The notes beneath the pieces are model-generated. The model searched no databases. It saw nothing but the letters and a program-made list of their open reading frames with translations, and had not been told where the DNA came from. A stretch of 64,000 bases of DNA from Arthrobacter sp. H16F315 (GTDB taxonomy: Bacteria; Actinomycetota; Actinomycetes; Actinomycetales; Micrococcaceae): NCBI RefSeq assembly GCF_024124825.1, contig NZ_JAMXSS010000002.1:3764169-3828168 (forward strand), written 5' to 3'. The position numbers and the translations under genes are program-made. Positions 17,691 to 27,336 of this stretch are shown here, one piece after another (within the stretch, counting starts at the first letter, position 1; the number at the start of each line of letters is the position of its first letter).

Positions 17691-18956
17691 GTGACGAGTT
17701 CGCCCAATTACGACACGGCAACGCTCGTCGGTGGTCGCTACCTGCTGGCCGAGATGATCGGCCGGGGCGGCATGGCTTCGGTCTATTCCGCCAAGGATAC
17801 GAACCTGGGCCGGGACGTGGCCCTCAAACTCTTTGCACCGAAGTCCACGGATCCGGAAGACATCCGGCGCCAGGAGGCGGAGGTTCAGTTGCTGGCAACT
17901 CTGAACCATCCGGGCCTGGTGACCCTCTTCGACTCCGGTGTCGACACCCGGGTTCCCGGGGAACCCCGGCCGTTCCTGACCATGGAGCTGGTGGACGGGC
18001 AGGACCTCCGCGCCCGGATCCGGCACAGCCCGCTGCCGCTCGATGAGATAGCGGTCATCGGGGCCGGCCTGTCAGACGCCCTGGCCTACGTGCATTCACT
18101 CGGGATCATCCACCGGGACATTAAGCCGGCCAACATTATGCTGGTCCCGCTCCGGCCCGGGGAGCCGCTGCGACCAAAACTCACGGATTTTGGGATCGCC
18201 CGCATTATGGACGGAACCCGGCTGACCGCCACCGGCACGATGGTGGGCACTGCCGCCTACCTGAGCCCGGAACAGGCCCGGGGCGCGGACCTCGGCCCTG
18301 CCAGTGACATCTATTCGTTCGGGCTGGTTCTGCTCGAAGCGATCAAAGGCGACGTCGAGTATCCGGGCAACGCCGTGGAATCCGCCGTCGCGAGGCTGCA
18401 CCGGGCCCCGGCCATCCCCGATTCGGTGCCGGCCGAGTGGGCCGGGCTCATCCGGGCCATGACGGCGCTGGATCCGCAGAGCCGGCCGACGGCCGCCGAA
18501 CTTGAGGTGGTGTTGCGTCACGCCCTGATTTCGCCCCGGTCCCTCCCGGGACTCCTTGTTGAAGAACGCACCCGGGTACTTCCGGCACCGCCGGCCCGGC
18601 CGCCACGGCCGGCCTCCCCCGGTCACGACGCAGGCCGGGGCAGGCCTGCCGCGTCGAACAACCTTGGCGGCCCCGCCACCGGCACCCGGTCCCTGCACCG
18701 GCTCGACCCGGACGCCGTGTCCTTGCCGCCATCGAAAACCGGCTCCCGGCCAGCCCGATCCGCCGCTCGCTTCGGGCGGGCCCGGCGCAGCACCCGGATG
18801 CTGCTCTTCCTTATACCCCTGGCGTTGGCGGCCGGGATCCTCGCCGTCGGCGTAGCGCTCTCGGCACCGGCACCACCCGCCGTCGTTCCCTATCCGGCCG
18901 TGAGCGGGGACCTCGGCCAGCACCTGCAGGAACTCCAGGACAAGGTGGAACCATGA
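17691..18956 (+). CDS. PknB-like serine/threonine protein kinase, single-pass membrane
   Basis: The 421-aa protein starts at GTG 17691 behind GGGG. The kinase domain covers about residues 14-285 and has all catalytic elements: glycine loop GRGGMASVY, K46, HRDIKPAN (D143), DFG (D166) and SPE. A Pro/Arg-rich juxtamembrane linker leads to one transmembrane helix (LLFLIPLALAAGILAVGVAL). Only about 30 extracellular residues follow, with no PASTA repeats, so it is not the cell-division PknB itself. Its stop overlaps the start of the next gene (ATGA), which encodes a lipoprotein and may supply the missing sensor part. Confidence 0.92.
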   Translation: MTSSPNYDTATLVGGRYLLAEMIGRGGMASVYSAKDTNLGRDVALKLFAPKSTDPEDIRRQEAEVQLLATLNHPGLVTLFDSGVDTRVPGEPRPFLTMELVDGQDLRARIRHSPLPLDEIAVIGAGLSDALAYVHSLGIIHRDIKPANIMLVPLRPGEPLRPKLTDFGIARIMDGTRLTATGTMVGTAAYLSPEQARGADLGPASDIYSFGLVLLEAIKGDVEYPGNAVESAVARLHRAPAIPDSVPAEWAGLIRAMTALDPQSRPTAAELEVVLRHALISPRSLPGLLVEERTRVLPAPPARPPRPASPGHDAGRGRPAASNNLGGPATGTRSLHRLDPDAVSLPPSKTGSRPARSAARFGRARRSTRMLLFLIPLALAAGILAVGVALSAPAPPAVVPYPAVSGDLGQHLQELQDKVEP

Positions 18957-19513
18957 AGCCGACCATCCAGCCGGCCCGGGGAAACCGTCCCTGCCGGCCC
19001 AGCCCGTCCGCCGCCGGCCGGCTCCTCGGCAAGGTGGTCCTCGCCATCGCGTTGCTCTGCGGCACAGTTTCCGGCTGCGCCGCGGCCCCGGAGCTAAACG
19101 GCGATGCCGCCCGGGAACTGCAATCGCAGGTCCTTACCGTGACCGAAGCAGCCGCCGCCAACGATCCGGCAGCGGCCCTGCGGCACCTGGACGGCCTCGT
19201 CCAGAAACTGGACGAGGCGGCCGGCCGCGGCGAGGTGTCCTTCCAACGCCACCAGAGCATCCGGAAGTCCATCGATACCGTCCGCACGGACCTCAACGCC
19301 CAGCAGGCGGCCGCCGAAACGGCGCGGGTCGCCGCCGAACAGGAAGCGGCGGCCCAGGCCCAAGCTGCCGCCCAAGCCCAAGCCGCCGCCCAGGCCGCCG
19401 CCCAGGCCCAAGCCGCCGCCTCAGCTCCTGCGCCCGCGGTCGCACCTGCAGCGCCGGCGGAACCGCCGGCCGACACCGGCAAGGCCAAGGGAAAGGGCAA
19501 GGGCAAGGACTGA
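18953..19513 (+). CDS. Alanine/glutamine-rich lipoprotein coupled to the kinase
   Basis: The 186-aa protein has a lipoprotein signal (LLCGTVSGC, C42). A helical region follows (residues about 48-120), then a nearly pure AQAAA coiled or extended segment, a Pro/Ala stretch and a GKGKGK basic tail. Its start overlaps the kinase stop by four bases, so the two are translationally coupled. The mature N-terminus (GDAARELQSQVL) resembles the extracellular end of the kinase (GDLGQHLQELQDKV). The function is unknown; a sensor or ligand partner for the kinase is a reasonable guess. Confidence 0.75.
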   Translation: MKPTIQPARGNRPCRPSPSAAGRLLGKVVLAIALLCGTVSGCAAAPELNGDAARELQSQVLTVTEAAAANDPAAALRHLDGLVQKLDEAAGRGEVSFQRHQSIRKSIDTVRTDLNAQQAAAETARVAAEQEAAAQAQAAAQAQAAAQAAAQAQAAASAPAPAVAPAAPAEPPADTGKAKGKGKGKD

Positions 19514-19593
19514 GGCAGTCCACTGGACCGTCAGCTCCGCCCGGACGACGGCGGGTCCAACCATAGGGGCCGTGCCGCCCGAGCCGAGACAGC

Positions 19594-19631
19594 ACAACGC
19601 CCCGCGTTCCTTTCGGAAGGCGGGGCGTTGT
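19594..19631. terminator. Bidirectional hairpin terminator between lipoprotein gene and icd
   Basis: ACAACGCCCCGC at 19594-19605 pairs perfectly with GCGGGGCGTTGT at 19620-19631, and an inner TTCC/GGAA extends the stem. It separates two convergent genes. The T-run is weak on both sides. Confidence 0.7.
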
Positions 19632-19648
19632 CTGTCGCCGGACGGCTG

Positions 19649-21868
19649 CTAGCCGAGCATGGAGAGCACGTCGCTGAACTTCGCCGACGGCCGCATGGCT
19701 GCGGTGACCTTGGCCTCGTCCGGGTGGTAGTAGCCGCCGAGGTCCACCGGGGAACCCTGGACTGCCAGAAGTTCGCCGATGATAGTGTCCTCACCGGAGT
19801 CCAGCGCCCCGGAGACTGCGGCAAACGCCGCGGCCAGCTCGGCGTCGTCGGTCTGGCGGGACAGTTCCTGGGCCCAGAACTTGGCCAGGTAGAAGTGGCT
19901 GCCGCGGTTATCAAGCTCGCCGGCCTTGCGCTTAGGGGACTTGTTCTCCAACAGGAAGGTCCCCGTGGCGCGGTCCAGGGTGTCGGCCAGGATCTGCGCA
20001 CGGGCGTTGTCCGTGGAGGTGGCAAGGTGCTCGAAGCTGACGGCGAGGGCCAGGAACTCACCCAGGCTGTCCCAGCGCAGGTGGTTTTCGCTGAGCAGCT
20101 GCTGGACGTGCTTCGGGGCGGACCCGCCGGCGCCGGTTTCGAACAGTCCGCCGCCGTTGATCAACGGAACCACTGAGAGCATCTTGGCGCTGGTACCCAG
20201 TTCCAGGATCGGGAACAGGTCCGTCAGGTAGTCGCGCAGCACGTTCCCGGTCACCGAGATGGTGTCTTCGCCCTTGCGGATTCGTTCCAGGGTAAAGGCC
20301 GTGGCATCTTCCGGAGTCATAATGGCGATCTGCAGGCCCTCGGTGTCGTAGTCCTTGAGGTACTCCTCAACCTTGGCGATCATCCGGGCGTCATGGGCAC
20401 GGCTCTTATCCAGCCAGAAAATAGCCGGCATGGCCGAAGCGCGTGCACGGGTGACGGCCAGCTTGACCCAGTCACGGATCGGCACATCCTTGGTCTGGCA
20501 GGCACGCCAGATATCACCCGGGGCGACCTGGTGCTCGATCAGCACGGTGCCGGCGTCGTCAATGAGCTGGACGGTGCCAGCGGACTGGATCTCGAAGGTT
20601 TTGTCGTGGCTGCCGTATTCCTCTGCGGCCTGGGCCATCAAGCCGACGTTCGGGACGGTACCCATCGTGGTCGGGTCAAAGGCACCGTGGGCGCGGCAGT
20701 CGTCGATGACCACCTGGTAAATGCCGGCGTAGCTGCTGTCCGGCAGGACGGCGAGCGTGTCGGCCTCCTGGCCGTCACGGCCCCACATGTGGCCGGAGCT
20801 GCGGATCATGGCTGGCATGGAGGCGTCCACGATCACGTCGGAGGGCACGTGCAGGTTGGTGATGCCCTTGTCGGAATCAACCATGGCCAGCTCAGGCCCG
20901 TCGTTGAGGCCCTTCTTGATGGCCGCTTCAACTTCGCCGCGGATCTCCTCGGGGAGGTCCTCAAGGCCATTGAGGATCGAGGCCAGGCCGTTGTTCGGGC
21001 TCAGTCCGGCGGCAGCGATCTGGGCACCGTAGCTGTCAAAGAGTTCCGAGAAGTAAGCGGTGACAACGTGGCCGAAGATGATGGGGTCCGAGATTTTCAT
21101 CATGGTCGCCTTGAGGTGGGCGGAGAACAGCACACCCTCGTCCTTGGCCCGTGCCACCTGGGCCGCGAGGAAGGTGTCCAGGGCGGCCGCGCGCATCACT
21201 GTACCGTCGATGACCTCGCCGGCCAGGACGGGGAAGGCCCGCTTGAGGACCTTGACCGTGCCGTCGGCCTTGACCAGCTGGATCTTGACTTTTCCGTCGG
21301 CCTCGATGACCACGGATTTCTCGGTGGAGCGGAAATCATCGGCGTCCATCGTAGCCACGTTGGTCTTGGACGCGGAGTTCCAGGCGCCCATGCTGTGCGG
21401 GTTCTGGCGGGCGTAGGCCTTGACCGAGAGGGGTGCGCGGCGGTCCGAGTTGCCTTCACGCAGCACCGGGTTGACGGCGGAACCCTTGATCTTGTCGTAG
21501 CGGGAGCGGACGTCCGTCTCGTCGTCCGAGGAGGGGTTGTCCGGGTAGTCCGGGAGGGCGTAGCCCTGGGCCTGGAGTTCCGCGACGGCGGCCTTCAGCT
21601 GAGGCGTCGACGCGCTGATGTTGGGCAGCTTGATGATGTTGGCTTCGGGCTGCTTGACCAGTGCGCCAAGTTCGGCCAGGGCGTCACTGACACGCTGCTC
21701 TTCGGTGAGGTAGTCGCCAAACGCGGCGATGATGCGGCCGGCCAGCGAAATGTCGCGGGTCTCCACTGCCACACCGGCCGTCGAAGCGAAGGCTTCGACA
21801 ATCGGCAAGAACGAATAGGTTGCCAGCATCGGCGCTTCGTCGGTGTGGGTATAGATAATCTTTGCCAT
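19649..21868 (-). CDS. icd: Monomeric NADP-dependent isocitrate dehydrogenase
   Basis: The 739-aa protein is the single-chain IDH-II type, about the usual length (735-745 aa). It converts isocitrate to 2-oxoglutarate with NADP in the TCA cycle. Characteristic blocks include [17 protein letters not shown] at the N-terminus, [38 protein letters not shown] and [24 protein letters not shown] box lies about 11 nt before the ATG. It is a single transcription unit convergent with the kinase-lipoprotein pair. Confidence 0.97.
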   Translation of the reverse strand: MAKIIYTHTDEAPMLATYSFLPIVEAFASTAGVAVETRDISLAGRIIAAFGDYLTEEQRVSDALAELGALVKQPEANIIKLPNISASTPQLKAAVAELQAQGYALPDYPDNPSSDDETDVRSRYDKIKGSAVNPVLREGNSDRRAPLSVKAYARQNPHSMGAWNSASKTNVATMDADDFRSTEKSVVIEADGKVKIQLVKADGTVKVLKRAFPVLAGEVIDGTVMRAAALDTFLAAQVARAKDEGVLFSAHLKATMMKISDPIIFGHVVTAYFSELFDSYGAQIAAAGLSPNNGLASILNGLEDLPEEIRGEVEAAIKKGLNDGPELAMVDSDKGITNLHVPSDVIVDASMPAMIRSSGHMWGRDGQEADTLAVLPDSSYAGIYQVVIDDCRAHGAFDPTTMGTVPNVGLMAQAAEEYGSHDKTFEIQSAGTVQLIDDAGTVLIEHQVAPGDIWRACQTKDVPIRDWVKLAVTRARASAMPAIFWLDKSRAHDARMIAKVEEYLKDYDTEGLQIAIMTPEDATAFTLERIRKGEDTISVTGNVLRDYLTDLFPILELGTSAKMLSVVPLINGGGLFETGAGGSAPKHVQQLLSENHLRWDSLGEFLALAVSFEHLATSTDNARAQILADTLDRATGTFLLENKSPKRKAGELDNRGSHFYLAKFWAQELSRQTDDAELAAAFAAVSGALDSGEDTIIGELLAVQGSPVDLGGYYHPDEAKVTAAMRPSAKFSDVLSMLG

Positions 21869-22115
21869 TGCTCGGGCGTCTCCCTGAAGGTCTGGGTATT
21901 TCCGGAATTTTGTGCCATTTCAACACCCCTAACTTACCCGAGGGAGCACGGTTGCCACCTACCGGCGTCGTGCTCCGACGGGTCCGTGACATCCCCGCCG
22001 GGTCGTGACAAAAATTGACAAGATACTTTACAGGTTCGTCAAAGTGCCGTAGTTTCGTTCCCATCACCGCGGCCGTTACCACCGGCCGTCCCGATCTCCA
22101 CCGGTTAGGACACCC

Positions 22116-23115
22116 ATGAGAACACCCAAGACTCTGGCCACCAGCCTGCTCAGCATCTCGGCAGCGGCGCTGTTGGCGTTGAGCGCCGCGGGCGCGGCGA
22201 GCGCAGCCCCGGCATCCGGCAACGCACCGACGGAAACGTCGGGTGTCACCAGCCACGCCGTTCTCGAAACGGGCGGCGCGGAGTACTGGACGGCGGAGCG
22301 GATGCGCAACGCCGTCCCCGGTGACGTGCTGGCCGAAAAAGCGGTGCAGCGCGGCGCCGGGTCAAAGGCCGCGCTGAACCGCCCGGCGGCTGGAGCGCCG
22401 AGTACCGTCGAGGCCCTTGCCCCGAAGAAACAGGGGGCGGATATCCAGACCAAGGCGAACGCCAGCGAAACTCCGGTCAAGCACATCGGCAAGGTCTTTT
22501 TTTACGCTCGGCGGCACTAACTACGTGTGCTCCGGCAATTCGGTCTCCGCCACGAACAAAAGCACCGTCTCCACGGCCGGCCACTGCATCAACGAGGGCC
22601 CGGGTGCCTTCGCCACCAAGTTCACGTTTGTCCCGGCCTACCTCAACGGGTCCGCACCCTACGGCATGTGGACGGCCAAGGCCCTCTACGCCCCGACACA
22701 GTGGAGCTCCGGCGGCGATATGACGTACGACACCGGCTTCGCGGTGATGAACACCCTCAACGGCCAGAAGCTTGCGGATGCCGTCGGTGCCTCGGGCGTG
22801 AAGTTCAGCGCTGCCCGCGGCCTGGCCTACAAGGCATTCGGCTACCCCGCGGCCGCTCCCTTCAACGGTGAGTCCCTCAAGAGCTGCAGCGGCACCGCCG
22901 TCAACGACTCCTCCAACCCGCAGTTCAATACCCAGGGCATTCCCTGCAACATGACCGGCGGTTCCTCGGGTGGCCCGTGGTTTATTGGGACCAGCTCCAC
23001 CGGCTACCAGAACTCTGTCAACAGCTACGGCTACGGCAGTAATTCCACCACCATGTTCGGCCCGTACTGGGGATCCGTCATCCAGCAGGCGTACAACACC
23101 GCGGCCGCTTCCTAG
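22116..23115 (+). pseudogene. Secreted trypsin-like serine protease, frameshifted at a T-run
   Basis: A signal peptide (LLSISAAALLALSAAGAASAA) and a propeptide of about 95 residues precede a chymotrypsin-fold protease. The catalytic triad is visible: H in TAGHC, D in TYDTGFAV and S in GGSSGGPW. The frame breaks at seven T (22497-22503). With six T the sequence continues KVFFTLGGTNYVCSGNSV and gives one protein of 332 aa. AGGA precedes the ATG. As given, translation would stop after 134 aa, leaving no active enzyme. It is probably exported and autoprocessed. A TTGACA at 22015-22020 upstream lacks a clear -10 partner. Confidence 0.88.
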
Positions 23116-23138
23116 GAAAGCAGCCACACCCACACCAG

Positions 23139-23195
23139 CGCGGGGTCACGCGCGGTCCATCTCCAGCAGCGGGGATGGGCCGCCGTGGCCCCGCG
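23139..23195. terminator. Hairpin between convergent protease and rpiR-type genes
   Basis: CGCGGGG (23139-23145) pairs with CCCCGCG (23189-23195), and an inner stem GCGG-TCCATC / GATGG-CCGC extends it. The position between two convergent genes fits a shared terminator, although no T-run follows. Confidence 0.5.
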
Positions 23196-23212
23196 TTGCC
23201 GTATCCGGGCCG

Positions 23213-24079
23213 TTACTGGCGCGGGCCCGGCCGTCCCAGCACGGCCTCGCGCGTGGTCTCCAGCGCTTCCAGCGTGGCCCCGTAGCTGAGCCGCGCCACA
23301 CTCACAAAGAGGCAGTCCACCACGGAGAGCTGGGCGATCCGGGACACCATGGCGCCGGAACGGAATGCCGTCTCGCGCACTACGGTAAACAGGCTGAGGT
23401 CGGCTTCCTGGACGATCGGCGAGGCTGCCGCGTTGCTGACCGCCACCGTCACCGCGCCCGAGGCCTTCGCCCGGCGGAGGAACTCGATGGTCTCCCGGGT
23501 CCGGCCGCTGTGCGAAAAGGCAACCGCCACATCCGCCGGACCCATCAGCGAGGCCCCCATCAGCGCATCATGCTGGTCGCGGAACGACGTCGCCTGCCGC
23601 CGGATCCGGAAAAGTTTGTATCGGAGGTCATCCGCGACAATCGACCCGGCGCCCACTCCGTAGATCAGTGTGTGCGGCGCGGCATTGATTTTTTCCGCGA
23701 CGGCGCCGAGCACGTTCAGGTCCAGGCCGTCAAGGGTCTCCTGGATTCCCATCGTCTCGGTGTACCGGACCTTGGCGACGGCGTCCGCGAGTGAGTCCTC
23801 CGGCCGGATGTCTTCGCCGAACTTCTTCCCCTCCGTCCCGGTGCCGTGCTCCCGGCCGATTTCAGTGGCCAGTGCCAGCCGGAGCTGGACGTAGCCGCTG
23901 AACCCGATGGCCCGGCAGAACCGCACCACCGACGGTTCCGAGGTGTTGCACATGGTGGCGAGCTCGGAAATGGTCAGGCCCAGCACAACGCCCGGGTCGG
24001 CGACGATCACCTCTGCAACGCGCCGGGCAGCGGGCGCCAGTGACGGCATCAGGGAATGGATGGTGGACTGGATACTCAC
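23213..24079 (-). CDS. MurR/RpiR-family transcriptional regulator
   Basis: The 288-aa protein has an N-terminal RpiR helix-turn-helix (residues about 1-77, LTISELATMCNTSEPSVVRFCRAIGFSGY). A C-terminal SIS sugar-isomerase fold (about 125-260) includes IYGVGAGSIVADDLRYKL and AFSHSGRTRETIEFLRRAKASGA. Such regulators sense phosphorylated sugars, including MurNAc-6-phosphate in E. coli MurR. It is the last gene of a minus-strand operon behind an M20 peptidase and a serine hydrolase, facing a Dpp-type transporter. This context suggests control by cell-wall breakdown products, which is inference. Confidence 0.9.
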   Translation of the reverse strand: MSIQSTIHSLMPSLAPAARRVAEVIVADPGVVLGLTISELATMCNTSEPSVVRFCRAIGFSGYVQLRLALATEIGREHGTGTEGKKFGEDIRPEDSLADAVAKVRYTETMGIQETLDGLDLNVLGAVAEKINAAPHTLIYGVGAGSIVADDLRYKLFRIRRQATSFRDQHDALMGASLMGPADVAVAFSHSGRTRETIEFLRRAKASGAVTVAVSNAAASPIVQEADLSLFTVVRETAFRSGAMVSRIAQLSVVDCLFVSVARLSYGATLEALETTREAVLGRPGPRQ

Positions 24080-24148
24080 GTACGGCTCCCTGGGTTCGGG
24101 CCCTGCCCTGCGGTCCCTGCGGCGCAGTCCGCCCAGGGTTCTCGGATT

Positions 24149-25741
24149 CTATGTTGTGGCGCGCGCCGCGACGTCCAACGACGTGGACGCGACGGCAGTG
24201 AAACTCAGGCTCTGCACTTTGGGCGTCGCCTCGGGGGTCATCAACAGCCGGCATTTGAGATCCCCGCGTGTTCCGCGAATCACCCATTCGAGCCGCGCTG
24301 CCGTTATGCTCAGGCCCGGTCCGCCGGCGTCGTACCGCAGCGGCCCCACCTCGGCGAGCGCCTGCTGCAGGTGGTGCCGCCGGTCCGCGATCGATTCATC
24401 CAGCTCTACGTTGCCGGCGAACACCGAGCGTGCCAGGCCGTCATCCCACGCTTCGACAAGGCGCTCGACGACGGAGCGCGCCGCCAGCGTTTCCGGCCAC
24501 GGCGCCACCGCGGTCAGCGCAGGCTCCCCGGCAGCCGGCTCCCCGGCAGCAGGCTCCGCAGCAGCCGGCACCGCGGACCCGCCGGGCGGGATTCCGGTGT
24601 CAGCCTGCAGCACCCCGGCAAGGACTCCGCGGACCAGTTCGCCGACTTTCGCGTAGCTGGCGTTCTCGAAACCGACGACGGCGGTCCCGCTCGCGGGGTG
24701 CCAGGTCATGTGCGAACTGAAGCCCGGATAGCCGCCCGAGTGGCCGATGACCAGCCCCCGGGCCGGGTCTTCCAACACCCGGAGCCCAAAGCCGTAGCCT
24801 CCGATGCCTTCCACCGCCCCGGCGCCGCCTTCGAGCCGCTCCGGACCGGGCCAGCTGTGCAGCTGCTGCATTTCCCGGCGGCTGGCCCGGCTCAGCGCTT
24901 CCCCGGGAGGTTCCGGCCCGTCGGTGAATCCGTCGGCCAGCCAGTCCGCCCAGCGGCCAAGATCAGCAAGGGTGCTGAACAGCCCGCCGATCGCCGAGAA
25001 CGCGCCGGACCCGCTGAACGGCTGTAGTTCCCAAACCTCGCCGCGCCGGCAATAGCCCTGCGCCACTCCCCCGGCCGCGGTGACGCGCGCGTCGAAGCCG
25101 GTGCCCAAGAGCCCCAGCGGCTCAAGCAGTTCCTGCCGGACGACGTCGGTGTAGCCGCGCCCGGCGGCCGCCGCAATGACCGCTCCCAGCATGGCGTAGC
25201 CCAGGTTGGAGTATTCGTAGTCAGTGCCGGGCGTGCGGACCAGGCGCACCCCGGCTCCGAGCAGCGCCTCGAAGTCCGTGACTGACATGGCTTCCTGCCG
25301 GTCGGCCCAGGGATCGTCGGTGGGCAGGCCGCCGGACATGCTCAGGAGCATCCGCAGGGTCAGCGGACCGTTGGGCATGTCCCCTCCCGGGCCGATCAGC
25401 TTTAGGTAGGGCAGGTGTGCCGAGACCTCGCTGTCGAGGTCCAGGAGCCCGCGGTCGCGCAGGATCAGGACGGCAGCAGCGGTGAACGATTTTGTGCAGG
25501 ACGCGATCCGGAAGGCGGTATCGGCCTGCGGCGGACGGCCGGCCGCATCGACGCTGCCGCGCAGGACGGCGGCCCGCAGCTTCCCCCGGCTGAAGACACC
25601 GACGGCGAGCGCCGGCGCTGTTCCGGCAGCGGCCCGGTCCGCGGCCATGGCCTCAAGCCGTGCCTGGTCCTGGTCCTGGTCCTGGGCCCGGGGATCTGCG
25701 CCGGGCTGCCCGCCCGCACCGGCGGTGAGCCCGGCACTCAT
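24149..25741 (-). CDS. Beta-lactamase-family serine hydrolase
   Basis: This 530-aa protein of the class C beta-lactamase/DD-peptidase fold has nucleophile motif S81-C-T-K84 (IASCTKSFTAAAV), the Tyr motif YEYSNLGY, and HSGG in place of KTG. No signal peptide is seen, so it is probably cytoplasmic. After residue about 390 comes an EPAAGEPA repeat and a separate C-terminal domain of about 120 residues of unknown role. An N-terminal DQDQDQ run is also present. The start overlaps the M20 peptidase stop (ATGA). In this locus it may act on D-amino acid-containing peptides or esters. Confidence 0.88.
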   Translation of the reverse strand: MSAGLTAGAGGQPGADPRAQDQDQDQARLEAMAADRAAAGTAPALAVGVFSRGKLRAAVLRGSVDAAGRPPQADTAFRIASCTKSFTAAAVLILRDRGLLDLDSEVSAHLPYLKLIGPGGDMPNGPLTLRMLLSMSGGLPTDDPWADRQEAMSVTDFEALLGAGVRLVRTPGTDYEYSNLGYAMLGAVIAAAAGRGYTDVVRQELLEPLGLLGTGFDARVTAAGGVAQGYCRRGEVWELQPFSGSGAFSAIGGLFSTLADLGRWADWLADGFTDGPEPPGEALSRASRREMQQLHSWPGPERLEGGAGAVEGIGGYGFGLRVLEDPARGLVIGHSGGYPGFSSHMTWHPASGTAVVGFENASYAKVGELVRGVLAGVLQADTGIPPGGSAVPAAAEPAAGEPAAGEPALTAVAPWPETLAARSVVERLVEAWDDGLARSVFAGNVELDESIADRRHHLQQALAEVGPLRYDAGGPGLSITAARLEWVIRGTRGDLKCRLLMTPEATPKVQSLSFTAVASTSLDVAARATT

Positions 25742-27096
25742 ACGTTTGCCAGGAAATCCTGCAGGATGAGCTGCCCGCTGCGGACGCTCGCGACCGGGAC
25801 CCTCTCGTCCACACCGTGGACGCCGTCCACGGTGCGCCCCTCGGGATCGGCGCCCAACGGCGCGAAACCGAAGCAGGAAATCCCCAGCGGCGCGAAGGCC
25901 TTGGCATCCGTCCCGCCGCCCATGCAGTACGGCACCACAACGGCGGCCGGGTCGTGCCGCAGCAGCGCCCGGCGCATCGAATCAAACCAGTGCGAATCCG
26001 CGTCCGATTGCGTGGGCGGTTGGTGGGAAAGGAATTCCCGGGTGATTCCGGGCCCCAGCAGCGCATCGATGGTCTCCATCGTGGAGCCCTCGGTGCCCGG
26101 CAGGCAGCGGATGTCGATGTCGGCCTCGGCGACGCCCGGAATGACGTTGACCTTGTAGCCGGCACGCAACACTGTGGGGGTGGCGGAGCAGCGCACGGTC
26201 ACCCCCGCCACCGTTCCCGCGGTACCCATGGCGTCGATCGCCAGGGCCACGCCGGCCTCGGTCGCCAGGTCCGCCTGGTGCCCCAGCGCCGCGGAAGTCT
26301 GCTCGATGTAGGTGCGCACGGCCGGGGTGAGCGTGAGCGGCCAGCGGTGGCTGCCCACCCGCTCCAGCCCGGAGATCAGCGTTTTGACGGCGTTGGCCGG
26401 CACCGGCCGGGAGCCGTGGCCGGAGGTTCCTTCGGCGCGGACCCGGATGTGCAGGGTACCCCGTTCGGCCACCGCCACCGGGTACAGCCGGACCTGGGCG
26501 CCGTCCACGGCTGTGAGGAGCGTTGCGTGGCCGCCGGACTCGCCGATGGCGGCCTCGACGCCGGCGAACAGGTCCGGGTGCTCGGCCGCCAGCCAAAGCG
26601 CCCCGTAGTCGCCCTTGTCCTCCTCGTCGGCGACAAAGGCCACCACGATGTCCCGTTGCGGCCGGGTTCCGGCTGCCGACCACTCCAGCAGGGTAGCGAG
26701 GGTCATGGCCGCCATGTCCTTCATGTCGGAGGCACCCCGTCCGTAGATGTAGCCGCCGTCGATCTCGCCGGAAAAGGGATCGCGGCTCCACTGCTCCGGC
26801 TCGGCCGGCACCACGTCGAGGTGGGCGTGGACCAGCAGGCCCGGCAGCGACCGGTCGGTGCCCTCGATCCGCACTACCACCGAGGCGCGTTCCGGCGAGG
26901 GTCCCAGCAGGAGGGGGGTGTAGCCGGCGGCCTCCAGCAGCGAGGCAATGTATTCCGCGCACTCCCGTTCCCCGGCGCTCCTGCCCTCCCCGTGGTTGGT
27001 CGTGTCGAAGCGGATCAGCCGGGCGCACAGTTCGGCCGCGTCGGTCGGCGGAGCACCTGCCTCCGGTCCGGGGGGTCGTCGCAGTGCTCTGAGCAT
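25738..27096 (-). CDS. M20-family metallopeptidase / deacylase
   Basis: The 452-aa protein has the M20 dizinc centre: H92-x-D94 (LLVHAHLDVVP), bridging D124 (GRGASDMKDM), catalytic E158-E159 (VADEEDKG) and a distal His in GHGSRPVPANAV with the dimerisation lid. It resembles ArgE/DapE-like dipeptidases and acylases. It is the first gene of the minus-strand operon (peptidase, serine hydrolase, RpiR regulator) that diverges from the peptide transporter operon. Hydrolysis of an imported dipeptide is likely, substrate unproven. Confidence 0.9.
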   Translation of the reverse strand: MLRALRRPPGPEAGAPPTDAAELCARLIRFDTTNHGEGRSAGERECAEYIASLLEAAGYTPLLLGPSPERASVVVRIEGTDRSLPGLLVHAHLDVVPAEPEQWSRDPFSGEIDGGYIYGRGASDMKDMAAMTLATLLEWSAAGTRPQRDIVVAFVADEEDKGDYGALWLAAEHPDLFAGVEAAIGESGGHATLLTAVDGAQVRLYPVAVAERGTLHIRVRAEGTSGHGSRPVPANAVKTLISGLERVGSHRWPLTLTPAVRTYIEQTSAALGHQADLATEAGVALAIDAMGTAGTVAGVTVRCSATPTVLRAGYKVNVIPGVAEADIDIRCLPGTEGSTMETIDALLGPGITREFLSHQPPTQSDADSHWFDSMRRALLRHDPAAVVVPYCMGGGTDAKAFAPLGISCFGFAPLGADPEGRTVDGVHGVDERVPVASVRSGQLILQDFLANV

Positions 27097-27156
27097 TAAT
27101 GGTCACGGTTGGGTCTCCCTGGATGGTTTTCTGAACACCTCGGCTATAGGGTGAGC

Positions 27157-27200
27157 GTAAGTGAATTGCATCACGTTATTCAATCCGGTAATTCATTTAC
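27157..27200. promoter_or_regulatory. Candidate operator in the divergent intergenic region
   Basis: The 240-bp gap contains an AT-rich block with inverted half-sites GTAAGTGAATT (27157-27167) and AATTCATTTAC (27190-27200), with one mismatch and centres 33 bp apart. A third internal ATTCA gives TGAAT-N12-ATTCA. It lies between the M20 peptidase operon and the peptide transporter operon and could bind the RpiR/MurR-type regulator. It stands out against GC-rich surroundings. Confidence 0.45.
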
Positions 27201-27336
27201 ATGCTGGTTACATCCGCGACACAACTCCCGGATACCTTGAAGCCGTCCCCCGGCCCTGCCAGGGGCACGGCGCCAGCCGCCATCAGACGCACTGATCAGA
27301 GCACCACGCTGATCACTGAACCACTAGGGGAACGCG

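Noticed and set aside
20393..22018. 541-aa plus-strand frame opposite icd
   Set aside because: It is a shadow of a clear monomeric isocitrate dehydrogenase gene, with low-complexity translation and no motif.
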